Shown: positions 9,501 to 19,700 of the stretch, piece by piece
How positions within the stretch are numbered: position 1 is the first letter of the stretch
Layout: every line of letters begins with the position of its first letter
Source: a virus
DNA length: 46,361 nt
Reading direction: 5' to 3' (one strand)
Virus record (IMG/VR): IMGVR_UViG_3300023180_000109
Span: 1-46,361 of that record
The notes under the pieces: model-generated
The model's database searches: none
What the model was told of the DNA's origin: nothing
What the model saw: the letters and a program-made list of their open reading frames with translations, nothing else
Position numbers and translations under genes: made by a program

Positions 9501-10219
9501 GTTTCTGCACGAGGAACACCAAGGAGAGTTGAACTAACTTCACTAGTCTCTTTGAATACTTCTTGAATCTTCCAGACATTGTTTGCTGCCTTAAGATTTC
9601 TTGTTGCTCTCTCAATTAAAATATTATTGGTATGGATGCCAGCAAAGGTAGCATTATTTGAGAGTACAATTCTAGATGGATTGATTTTAGTTACAAATGT
9701 TCCATCGGGAATATATCTACCAGAAACTCTATCAAATAATTTAACACCAACAATCGTAGAGATTCCTATTGAATTATCAAAGTACATTCTGTTCCTTTCG
9801 GAACCTTGGTCAGCAACAGTTTTGACCTCAAGATATGGGTACTCATCAAGATCAACGACAGTACCACTAGTCATCAGAACAGTGGAAGCGAAACTAACAG
9901 TTCCACCACTGGTTGTTCCTGCTCCAGTTGTTACGTAAACATCAAAATCACCACAATAAGTTGCAGTGAAAATACCAACGATACTATGATCTAGTCTTGT
10001 GTATGGTGTAGTAGCATTATTATCAAAAACAACAGATGTGGATCTCTTTGCTGTTGTATCGGGAATAAAGTATTGATCAACCTCTACAATCAGAGGAGTT
10101 CCGAATTCATCTGTTAATATTTCACCATTCGCAATGTTATAAAGATTATCCTCGTTTGAAGGGATAATGGAGACACGTCTTTTGTCGTCTCCAAGCCTTA
10201 CATCTTTTCCCCCATTCAT
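6524..10219 (-). CDS. Large virion structural protein, 1231 aa (paralogue of the next gene)
   Basis: No enzyme motif. It shares ordered blocks with the 1187-residue product at 10223-13786: RVFRYQPGRISGFTFGLK (about residue 445), VTMYKIEFGWYGAIGARF (about 558), GEARWV..H, and KYGASYYIDGGD (about 634) followed by ..GI..(K/R)DF(I)..STG..(I/V)(E/R)N. The two are thus ancient tandem duplicates with different N-terminal and C-terminal parts. Both are rich in beta-type Thr/Val/Gly segments. Such giant proteins in cyanomyoviruses are virion components, probably baseplate-periphery or fibre proteins. The start ATG 10219 follows a strong GGAGGAG ribosome site, which overlaps the end of the upstream gene. 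Confidence 0.75.
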   Translation of the reverse strand: MNGGKDVRLGDDKRRVSIIPSNEDNLYNIANGEILTDEFGTPLIVEVDQYFIPDTTAKRSTSVVFDNNATTPYTRLDHSIVGIFTATYCGDFDVYVTTGAGTTSGGTVSFASTVLMTSGTVVDLDEYPYLEVKTVADQGSERNRMYFDNSIGISTIVGVKLFDRVSGRYIPDGTFVTKINPSRIVLSNNATFAGIHTNNILIERATRNLKAANNVWKIQEVFKETSEVSSTLLGVPRAETQLSLFSNVSSYGLDPDEFEFYRFNGGISFASWNNRANQVYGNRYLATRKEEVQESAIRLEAFPPPYSYPFGPKFANLGGYNADLFNQYLGFIQLGNDLYDYYNTGAGSGYPAGWKEKFLNKSNVYVQGGDVEYAAGISASFAEIDTWTDTWRDIKDSLLTDPTDGSTFNFGKVNSILNSNLDSTTTRPGYSSSDVRYSFLQSRRVFRYQPGRISGFTFGLKSSTEPVSGITLEWGITNPTDQYVFQINAGQLKIIRRSTIPLESSALARSGLTITDQVRKTSGDPFDDTEYWTIEIPRDKFNGDPLNGNGPSRYLIQPNKVTMYKIEFGWYGAIGARFYAYIPAGPGEARWVVIHTLVIENSLGSPCLEDSYFRLKYSLNIADTADIRTPQFLYKYGASYYIDGGDEGTSQIYSVSTRERSTNTSDYRTLIGITPKDFILNSTGTEIENKKLIIPTRLNVTTDSLTEVKVINCTACPGFGHVYTPGVASTESGRNVEFEFTSGNDLAAINDSYFYESDIGAKVIAPSIYNAYIVSVSDPVGTAGSFESAKIQGWGPGYNAYPVKNASRPLAGIEALDRVTGVTTTVGITTYPYAVRLSNYDHYVASDFKFTGSKIELQFVNPNQSDDYGHFSDFLIGVTDIQPDVSIPNTLNGFIIGSATTTVLPNSNILYGEHTHTYAAVNEDGVETGEGWAPTNPQVRMGIDYRIPTLPSPSPGICSKATIDILDPVQITNLNQFDYEPGNPPPNGTGTDSLGRHWIQIEGSFPAGVTFDGGQIALLSGGTVTVTNSRFVGIVSSYTTATTSFQYIQIDQSLGSVGADFTILIRPVQISANGMPTKSKLYNYNPYPLYLVMKLKDNAAINNISVKESVGGFERTISPKFYTLGNVEITNAGGNADVTGAAPTNFTEINRLSSALIDTQNEQKLRPGTTRDILYVGANSTQEIDMSKVFGADRNVITPDNNNAEATFIVAKKLDAGASGSVQASLNFKEQ

Positions 10220-10222
10220 GAA

Positions 10223-13200
10223 TCACTGCTCCTCCCATGTCAGACTTGCTGAAATTTCTGCTGCTGGACTACCTGAATTATATGTAGACTGGGTTGAACC
10301 ACAGATGTAGAGACTCTCAACTTTATTAGTGAGGGGGAATGAGAGATACTCTTTATTGTAGTCAAAGTATGGGGAGAGATCATACTCTTCACCTGATGCA
10401 GGAACAAAGATGCTCGCCACGATAGTTCCAGTTTTTGGAATTGGACTTCTTACTTGTGGATTAACTTTAATGGAAGACAACTGAGCGAGAGTAAACTCTG
10501 TTGTGATTCCAGAAACTCCATCACCAACTGGGTTTGAATTTTCTTCTCTTAAGAATGGTTCAGTCGTGGTAAGAATAATGTTATCTGATGTTGCATTCAG
10601 AGCATAGAAGTAGTAACCATCAGTTTGAGTACCTTTGGTTCTGTCTGATCCTCTGTTCTCAAGGTATCCAAGAACAGAGATTGGTCTCTGAGAAGCATCG
10701 TTCTCAAAGTATCCTCTGAAATATCCATAGGTTCCACCACCGATATCTCTGATGTACTCGGCTTGTGCCTGTCCAACGTTAACAGTAAATGTTGTTGCAT
10801 CTGTGACAGTTACTGTTAGATTTTGACCAGAAGTTGGATCAGTGGATCTTGGATATGTATGGTTGGTTGCATAGTTGTCAAGGGAACATGTAAGTGTAAT
10901 AGCACCATTTGCAATGGCAACTGTATCTCCAGTTGTCATTCCGTGAGTAGTGGTAGTTACAACAGTCAGAACTCCAGTTCCACCCTCATAATCAGTTCCA
11001 GTCGTTGCAGTCAATGCTGCACCTGCTGCTGCTCCAGTCTGAACTGTGATTGCACCAGTGGTTCCAGAAACAAAATTATGATTACCAGTGTAGATAACCA
11101 GTGGCAGATCAACCTGAGTTGGTTTGCCTCTCTTACCGATATTAACTGAAGAGTTCAGTGTCAGTGCAGAAAGAGTTGGTTGTACGATGACTGAAGTTGT
11201 CTGGAAAATAGGTGACTTCAGAAGGTCAACCTTAACAACTCCAGTTGAACCAGTTGAGAGTCTAGTTGGATATACCTGAGTTCTATTTCTTACGTTTCTG
11301 CCAGTGCTGCTCTGGATAAAGTCTCTACACTTGATACCAACCAGAGGAGTCACACGGTTTGCAATAATGTTGATGGATGAAAGTGAAGATGAATTCAGAG
11401 GAGCATTGAGATGCAGTCTGTTATTTGATGGGTTGACGTAAGTGATCTCAATGTTTTGATCAAGTGGATCGGTTGTAATAATCTTTGCACCGACATAGTA
11501 GGATGATGTCAGTCCAGAAGTTGCACCTGCAGTGATGTATGGATCCAGAGAATCAGTTGCATTAGTCAGTGCTGCTTCAGTGGTTCCTGATCCTACAGTG
11601 AACTGTCTCTTCAAACCATACACATCGGTATTGGTTGGTGAACCATAACTAAACAGTTTTACAGTACCACGGTCACCACCGTCAATGTAGTATGAAGCAC
11701 CATACTTAACAATGTGCTCAGAAGATGAACCATAAGTGAATGATGTTGCTGCCCTCAGAGAATTGGTATAACCATTTTTATTTGCTCCGCCTCCACCATA
11801 GACCATATAGGTGATAGGAAGGGTCGCATTGCCCAGTGAGGAGACCTTCAACTGGTTTGATGCCCTCAGGTGGTGTACACGTACCCAACGTGCCTCACCG
11901 TTGCTTACAGGGACATATGCAAGGAACAGAGCGCCAACAGCACCGTACCATGAGAACTCAATCTTATACATGGTGACCTTTGTGAGGTCAATGTCCCAAA
12001 TACTTACATCTGATAATTGTTCCCCAGTATCAGTATCAGTTACAACTTGTCCCGCTCTCTTATCTGATACTGCATCACTGTAAAGTAAATTATCAGTTGT
12101 ACCATCTAAACGATCACCGCTGAATCTAGATCTTGGAACACGATATTCGTAAACACCCCAATAGTTAATATCAACGTTCTGATTAACCCACTTTTTATAA
12201 TATGTATTGACAGCATCAATCTGGGCCTTGAGTGTTGCTGTGTTTGCAACTGCCAATGATGTATCAATATAACCTTCATTGTTATTGTCTGCATCTGTAT
12301 ACATGTAAGGGAACATGCCCGTTGCCTTTACAGTTGTATACTTAGTTCTGCCTGCTGCAATCAGAGTGCCATTTGTTGGTTGTACAAATGGTACAGGAGT
12401 TACCATGACATGAGATGAAATGCCAGTAAATTCCTGGTTAGTGAGTCCAGTTACTGCAGTTCCACCAAGGTCTTCTAAAGTAACTGTACTAATTCCCGTA
12501 CTTGAATCAACAGTTACTGATCCAACTTTGTAGATCTTGTCATCGGTGAATCCACCATGTGCAGCGGATGCAGTTCCCTTTGAGTAAGAAACATATTGAT
12601 CGGTTGAAAGACCAACTACATGTCCACCGCTATGATAGAAAGTAGGAACAGTTGAAACACCAACGTTAACTGTGAATGAAGTTGCAGAGTCAACCTTTAC
12701 AATATTGTATCCCGTAGTTCTATTTGGATATGTCTTTGGATTGACTGGATCCAAGTAACAAGTCATTCCGATTCCAGTCAGAGTGACAAACTTACCATTC
12801 TTGAATCCATGCTCACCACTAGTGGTGATGACCATCAAACCAGAGTTGATATTGTAAACAGCATTAGTAACACTCTTCGCCAATCCTGCCATGGAAATTG
12901 TATTTCCATTAAAGATTGAAGTGATTCCTACCTTGTGCTCTGGTTGTAACAGTGATGGATCATAGACACCAGCATGTGTCATCATCAAGTTATCTCTTAC
13001 GATAACAAGATCACCAAGTTCTGCGTTGGTGTATCCAGTTGGGACTGAAGTTGCACCAGCACCAACAGATTCGGATGCTCTTGCTTCAAGTGGATCGTAA
13101 GGGTTTGTTACGCCATAGTCGGCAGTTTGCTCAGAAGCACCAGTTCCAAAGTTTACTGGATTTCTAAATGTAATAGACTGAGTTCTTCTAACTACTGAGA

Positions 13201-13786
13201 AGTTATCCGATTCTCCGTTATTTCTTGATTCCCAATAATAACCATCGTAGTTATCAAAGATACCATACTTACGAATGGCAGGGTTCTGAACACTAGAACC
13301 ATCTGCACCAATCAGAGTTGTCTTAACACCAAAGGTAGCGGAAGAAACACGACCAGGTTGATATCTGAAGAATCTCTTTGAAGTGAGGATTGCAGTTCTA
13401 TCTGCAGGTGCTTCAACGAGAGCACCAGATTCTTCTGGAACGTGAGTTAGACCCCATCCCATAGTCTGAGCAACACCAACATAGTTGCCATCATTACCAA
13501 CAGTGGCAAACTGTTCTGGTGTCGCTGTCCATTCAGTTGGGTTTACATCGTAAGTGTTAACGTCAGCGAAGATACCAAGAGCAACCTCCGATCTGGGGAT
13601 ACCCAGAAGGGAGAGTGCAACTTCGGACTGGACTTTATTCTGTTCAGCAACTGGAATAGTTGACTGGTCACTTGCAATAACAACAGGGATTGACTTTTCA
13701 GACTTTTGTTGACCAGGAGGAACAGGAGCAGTTCTACCTACAACAACAACTGCTGAATTATTATTTACGTTAGTATTGTCTGGCAT
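10223..13786 (-). CDS. Large virion structural protein, 1187 aa (paralogue of the previous gene)
   Basis: Homologous to the 1231-residue neighbour through the blocks RFFRYQPGRVSSATFGVK (about residue 139), VTMYKIEFSWYGAVGALF (about 600), GEARWVRVHHL and KYGASYYIDGGDRG (about 692). The first block lies about 300 residues nearer the N-terminus than in the paralogue, so long insertions separate the conserved parts. Residues 250-480 contain repeated beta units of the form (T/S)..HGF.(N/T)G..V..TG (for example GHVVGLSTDQYVSYSKG), as in fibre-like phage proteins. The N-terminal 60 residues are Pro/Gln/Ser-rich and probably flexible. It abuts the 2292-residue gene. No catalytic residues are visible. 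Confidence 0.75.
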   Translation of the reverse strand: MPDNTNVNNNSAVVVVGRTAPVPPGQQKSEKSIPVVIASDQSTIPVAEQNKVQSEVALSLLGIPRSEVALGIFADVNTYDVNPTEWTATPEQFATVGNDGNYVGVAQTMGWGLTHVPEESGALVEAPADRTAILTSKRFFRYQPGRVSSATFGVKTTLIGADGSSVQNPAIRKYGIFDNYDGYYWESRNNGESDNFSVVRRTQSITFRNPVNFGTGASEQTADYGVTNPYDPLEARASESVGAGATSVPTGYTNAELGDLVIVRDNLMMTHAGVYDPSLLQPEHKVGITSIFNGNTISMAGLAKSVTNAVYNINSGLMVITTSGEHGFKNGKFVTLTGIGMTCYLDPVNPKTYPNRTTGYNIVKVDSATSFTVNVGVSTVPTFYHSGGHVVGLSTDQYVSYSKGTASAAHGGFTDDKIYKVGSVTVDSSTGISTVTLEDLGGTAVTGLTNQEFTGISSHVMVTPVPFVQPTNGTLIAAGRTKYTTVKATGMFPYMYTDADNNNEGYIDTSLAVANTATLKAQIDAVNTYYKKWVNQNVDINYWGVYEYRVPRSRFSGDRLDGTTDNLLYSDAVSDKRAGQVVTDTDTGEQLSDVSIWDIDLTKVTMYKIEFSWYGAVGALFLAYVPVSNGEARWVRVHHLRASNQLKVSSLGNATLPITYMVYGGGGANKNGYTNSLRAATSFTYGSSSEHIVKYGASYYIDGGDRGTVKLFSYGSPTNTDVYGLKRQFTVGSGTTEAALTNATDSLDPYITAGATSGLTSSYYVGAKIITTDPLDQNIEITYVNPSNNRLHLNAPLNSSSLSSINIIANRVTPLVGIKCRDFIQSSTGRNVRNRTQVYPTRLSTGSTGVVKVDLLKSPIFQTTSVIVQPTLSALTLNSSVNIGKRGKPTQVDLPLVIYTGNHNFVSGTTGAITVQTGAAAGAALTATTGTDYEGGTGVLTVVTTTTHGMTTGDTVAIANGAITLTCSLDNYATNHTYPRSTDPTSGQNLTVTVTDATTFTVNVGQAQAEYIRDIGGGTYGYFRGYFENDASQRPISVLGYLENRGSDRTKGTQTDGYYFYALNATSDNIILTTTEPFLREENSNPVGDGVSGITTEFTLAQLSSIKVNPQVRSPIPKTGTIVASIFVPASGEEYDLSPYFDYNKEYLSFPLTNKVESLYICGSTQSTYNSGSPAAEISASLTWEEQ

Positions 13787-16700
13787 TTAGATGACTCCGA
13801 CTCTTCCTTTGGCGATTGTAAATGTTCTCCTTATAGATATATATCCACTCTGGTTACCATCAATTACAGAAGTTGTTGTAAATCCAGTCAGTGCGAGTTC
13901 AACAGAGGTGATACCAACAGTTGTCTTAGACTGAACAGTGAGACTGTACTGCGAAAGACTTGGAGATACTGAGTGGTTCACCAGTTTAACAACATCACCA
14001 GTGGAGATTCCACTTGCTTGTGTATAGTCATCAAGTGTAACAGTGTAAGTGGTTGCACCTACACCAATTGTGTTCCAAACACCTGTTCCGATTCCAATGT
14101 AAGTTGAGAATCCAGAAGGTTGTTGTAAGAATTCTTGTGCAACGATATCGTATCCAAGAGCACTGCTGAGTCCCAGAGTGCTGGTGTTTGCAAGTGGCAT
14201 TGAGAGTTGAATGTATCCATTCTGTCTGCCAAATGTTCCAGTGTCTGGAGTTGTGATATTGAAACTCAGGAATGGAGTACCAAGAGTTTCGTTTGTGGTT
14301 CCCTGACCAACGATGGTTCCAATTCCAGCAGAAGTAATGGAGACTTTTCCGCTGCTGATATCCTTAGCATCACCATCCTCAATGTACTGAAGAACAGGAC
14401 CAAAGAAGTCAGCAGTTCTATCAATCGTGACATTGACTGAGTTGTAGTCACTATCATAGATGTCTGGTGATGGGATGTATTCATCGGATGGACCAAGAAT
14501 GATGTTGTTGGTGGTTGTTATCTTACCAGTTGCATAAGTTCTGAGTCCAGTTCCACAGTTGCGGATGATGTTACCACCAGTGGAGACAACAGAAGTAACA
14601 GAGAGGTCAACAGGACCAGGATAATTCTCAAACAGAGAATCATTAATTCTCAGAACTTCAGATTCTTGTGCTTGGATTGGTTCAAATGGATATCTATCAG
14701 TCAGTGATCCATCAACAAACGATGAGTTCTCAACTGAAACTCTGTTTGAATCATAGATGTAGAGACCATGTGCTGGACTGTTACGGATCTCAAGATCCTT
14801 GAAGAGTGAAGAAGAAATACCTCTGAAGTAAACCAGATAGTTATCCAACTCACCATCAAACAGGATGTTGTTGCCATTGTTTCCATCAATGGTGATGTCC
14901 TTAATCGTTACATCTGATGCATTTGTGGTTCCAATTCCAACAAAGTTTCCGTCAAAGTCAAGGCTGTTTCCACCACCATCTGTTTCATCATTTGCAAAAT
15001 ACTGTTGCTTGATGACAGTATTTTTTCCGTTTCCACCAAGAGTAAATCCAGATGGAATGATGATCTTATTGGCAAGATAAGTTCCACTTGGCATATCAAG
15101 ATAGTTACCACCAGATGCTACAGTGTCGTCAATTGCTTGACTAATTGCATAAGTGTTATCATGAACAACGGTTACTGCATCAGTAGATCCATATGAACCA
15201 TTGAAGTTATATGCACCGTTGACAGTGATTGTGCTTGCACCGATAGAAACGATTTCATCTAATGCCCAACCTCTTCTCTGTCCAGTGGTTGCAATGTTGG
15301 GGAAGTGAATCTGATCTGAGTCATATTCATTCTTCGTACCCTTGGTTGACCAGGTGGTTTGCTCATAAACACCATAGTCATTCCAAAGAATACCAGCAGT
15401 TGCATTAGTCAGTTCCTTAGGACCAAGGATGCCAACTAACTTCGCATCATTGATATTCGTGGTTCCTGCACCAATACTCTCTTGACGATAGACAAGAATA
15501 CCATGGTTGATATCAGTTCTTGCAAGGGTCAGAGTGATGTGCTCCTGATCATTGAAATTACCAATGGATGTCATTCCAATTCCAGATGTTGGAGAAATCT
15601 GTGAAGAAACACCGACCTTACCATTTCTGTAATTGTATTGTGCAATCCAGTAACGATAGGTTGAGACGGTAGTAGAAGTGCCAACCTGAGCAAAACTGGA
15701 AGAACCAACAACAGGATCAGAAACAGTGACTGCATCTGAAGTGCTGGTAACACCAAAGAGTTTAACCTTCTCTCCTACTTGGAATCTTGCAGTAGAAATT
15801 CCACTAACTTCCAATTTACCATCTACAGTGCTGCCAGTTCCAACATAAACCGTTGGGTCATTGCTAATATTATAACTTCTTAATTTGAATGCATCAAGTT
15901 CGTGAGCATCAACTAACTCATATCCATTACCAACACTATTAACTTTCAGAACACGATCTCTCTTGAAGGTTGTTTCTTCTGTTGGAGAATTTGGGAGATC
16001 AGATAACTTGAAGTTTTCATAAACATCAGCACGAATTGTACCGCTAACATCCAACTCATAAGAAGGAGTTGCAGTCTTGATACCAACAAGTTCACTAGAC
16101 TGATTGACAATCAGTGATGGGTTTGCATCAGGACCAATCTGGAAGAATGGATTGACAGTGTTGTTACCCTTGAGGAGTAACTTGATTGCGTTGATTCCAT
16201 CTTCAGTATCAGTAGAAGTAATCTTATTGGTGAAGTTTACTGGTCCTCTGAATTCTGATGGGAGGTTTCTGTTTGTACCGCCACCAACACGAAGAGTGTT
16301 GCGAACATAAACATCATCAAAGGTTGCAGTAAGATCTGATTTACTTTCTCCAAGGAAAGCTTCTCTTGCTTTTGCTCTCTCGCCAGTGAAGAAGTCACCA
16401 CGATCATTCATACCAGAGAAGAATACGATACCGCCTTTCTCTTCCTTGGAAACTGAAAGAAGTTCCTCTTCCTGAGTCAGAGTTCTTTGAATTCTCTGAG
16501 GAAGTGCAGTGGAATAGTTACCAGGACCGTAACCAACGTATTCAAAGGTGTGACCCGAAGCACGGATGCTGGAGAATCTGCGAACCTCAGAAGGAATGAC
16601 CTTGATGCTCTTGACAACAGATCCATTATCGTGTGGTTTTGCAGTCGTACCAAGTATGCCTCTGATTACGGTGAGGTTTGATCCACTTGCAACTGCGGAA

Positions 16701-19700
16701 ACTCTGACAATTTCATCATCAACTTGGAGGAATGCACCGGCCGAGAATCCAACAGTGCTAGTAACCTGTAAGGTAGTTGCAGTTGTGGTGATACTAGCGG
16801 ACATTGTAGTGCTGATGCCAGCGTTCATGCTCAGCAGACTTCCACCAATCTTTTCACTCTGGAGTGAAGTGTCTTCACCAAATGCACCAATACCATACTT
16901 ATAAACTTCTGCAGATCCGATTGCAGTTGTGGTGATACCAACAGTTGGTTTGATGGTGAAACTAAACTGACTGACTTTTTCCTTGACGATGAAGTCAGAA
17001 TTGTAAGTATCAGCGGCAGATCCAGTAACTCCAGTGATCTTGATTCTGTTACCAACCGAAAGACCATGGGCCTTGGTAGTGGTGACAGTTACGATTCCTG
17101 CAATAGTTGTTACTGCAACACCAGTAACTGTGCTAATTGGAAGTGCTTCATCAACAACGTAAAAAATACCACTTGAAGATGTATAGATTCCAGGGTTTGT
17201 TCCTGTGGTGTAGGTTACAGACTTAGAACTTGGAACATCAGTGATCTTATACAGTCCATTATAACCACTGTTGTTACGATTCTGTGTTACACCAATACCG
17301 ACAACCTGAACAACGTCACCAATATTATCGTTGATTGAACTGATGCGAAGAACACCACCAGTACCAGTTGGAACACTCAAAGTATTACCAACTCCATATG
17401 CACCACCACCATCTACAATCTGAACTGCGGTGATTGTTCCTGCAGCACTGACAGTGACGTTTGCGGTTGCACCAGATCCATCTCCACCAGAAAGTGAGAG
17501 GTTATAGAGAGTGGTTACAATACCAGCACCATAACCTGTTCCTGCTTCAGAGATTCCAAGACCAGTGATAGTGTTGAGGTTGTGATCTAAAGCACTATAT
17601 ACGGTGGAAACACCAGAAGTACTTGAGATTGCACCAGTAACTGCAAAACCAATTCTGTTGTCATCAAGATAGTTGATAGCAAATTCTTTGGTGATGCTAT
17701 TCAGTGGATCATTAACAACAATCTTACCGAGGAGTTTATTAGAAGCAGCGGAAACTGCTTGCTCTGGGTCATTATCTGGGTTATCAATGTCAACAGTTGG
17801 GTAGAGATTGTTTAAGTTCTGCTTAAACTTGAGACTTGAGAACTGAGAAACAGTTGGTGAAATGTTTCCGATCAAGCAGGTTAGATAGTAAACACCATCT
17901 TGAATCTCAGAAATATATTCTTGAACTGTTTCTACTTCTTGAATTGTATAGGTCGTATCATATTCATTTCTTTCAAATACAGGAAGTCCAGAACCTCTGG
18001 TTGAAACATTGTCGGTGAATGTTCCACCATCATTTGCATTTGTATAAGTGAATGTCTTGGTGCCACTTACTGAAGTTACATAATAGTAACCATTGAAACC
18101 TTCTTCATCAGTTCCAGCAGTATTGGTGGAACTCTTGACATTCTTGATGTGAACTCTATCATTGACACTCAGACCATGTGGTCTTTCTGAGGTAACAGTG
18201 ACAGTTGAACCAGAAGTTGAGATGCCAGCAATGACACGAGGATTACGATTGGAGTTTACATTAGAAATTACTGACTCTTCAGAAACTGTCTTGGATTCTT
18301 GAAGTACAAAGTTCTTTGAAGGTGCCTTTGCATTTGAGAATTCCTTAGGTACAACATAACGTAACTTGTATAGTCTGTTAGTCAGATCACGGTTTTCAGA
18401 AAATCTTCTGACATAAGTTGAAGAGTTGTTACTTGCAATCTCTGTTGAGAATCCAACAAATCCATTATAGATTGTATTAGTTGCAGTGGTAGAAGAACTC
18501 AGTACGTACCAGTTGTTTTGTGAAGAATCATACTGAACTGGGTGTCCAAGTTCACCAGGAATCTTGTCGGTAACTCTACTGACCAGAGTCAGAATACCAC
18601 CACTAGTGTTCTTGATATCAACAACAGTACCATTATTGGCATTATTCAATGACTTTGCCAGTTTGACTTCAGTTGCAGAACTTGAAACAACATAGTACAA
18701 TTGATTGTTCTCAAGTCCACCAGGAACAACACCGTTGTCACTATAGAGTCTTACTGATTCTCCAGTAAAGAAGTTGTGGGCGAAATCTAAAGTTAAGGTA
18801 TCACTTGAAGCATCAATTGATGATACAGTAAATGACTTTTTTGTTGAGGGGCCATCACCAGATGGAACCTGCATTAAAATTGGTGCAGAGTATCCAGTAA
18901 TCGTACCATTAATGTTAGCATCAAGATAAAGAAGTTCGCTATTTCTTGATCCAACTCTGAAACCGTTAGTGATATTTGATGGTGGGTTATCAAGGTCAGT
19001 CTCACCAAGAAGATAGAGTCTTGAAGTAGTAGCGGCACTTACAGTTGTAGTTGGATCTAACGTTCTCCACAGAACGTTAAACTCTGGTTCCTGATTATCC
19101 TTTGGTGGAACAATATGGGTAACGTAACCAGTGTCATCACGATCAAAGGATTGCTTTCTAAATCCCTTAGAGATCAGTGACTTGTTACCAAAGTTTGAGT
19201 TGGAGTTTGTGATGGATTGGTCTGCTCCATCTTCTGCCAGGAAGTGGTTGGAGAAACCAATTGCGAAAACTGAAACTGCCTGAATAACAGCATCGTTTGA
19301 TGCCTTGACATGGAAGTTCTCATAATCAGTCTTGTAGACGGCATCCTGGTTGATGTAGAGTGGTTTCAGAGTGCCAGTAGGAGCAGTCTCGTTAGTATCA
19401 TAAAGACCAGTTGTGTCATTGTAGATCACAAATGCATTGGTGTCCTTCTGAAGACCAATACCAGTGAACTGTGCGACAACCATGGACTTGAATCCAGTTG
19501 CCTTTGCACCGTCAGCATGTAATCCACACATGCCGTAGGTGGATCTCAGTGAGCAGTTGAAGATATATGGTGAAGCACCTGTTACGTTGTCTGCTTCAAT
19601 GACGACTTTCTCGTTACCACCAATCGTAATGACGCTATCAACTGGTGTATCAAGCAGAGTATAGGTGAACTTGGTAGCACTGGAGATACCAGAGACCTTG

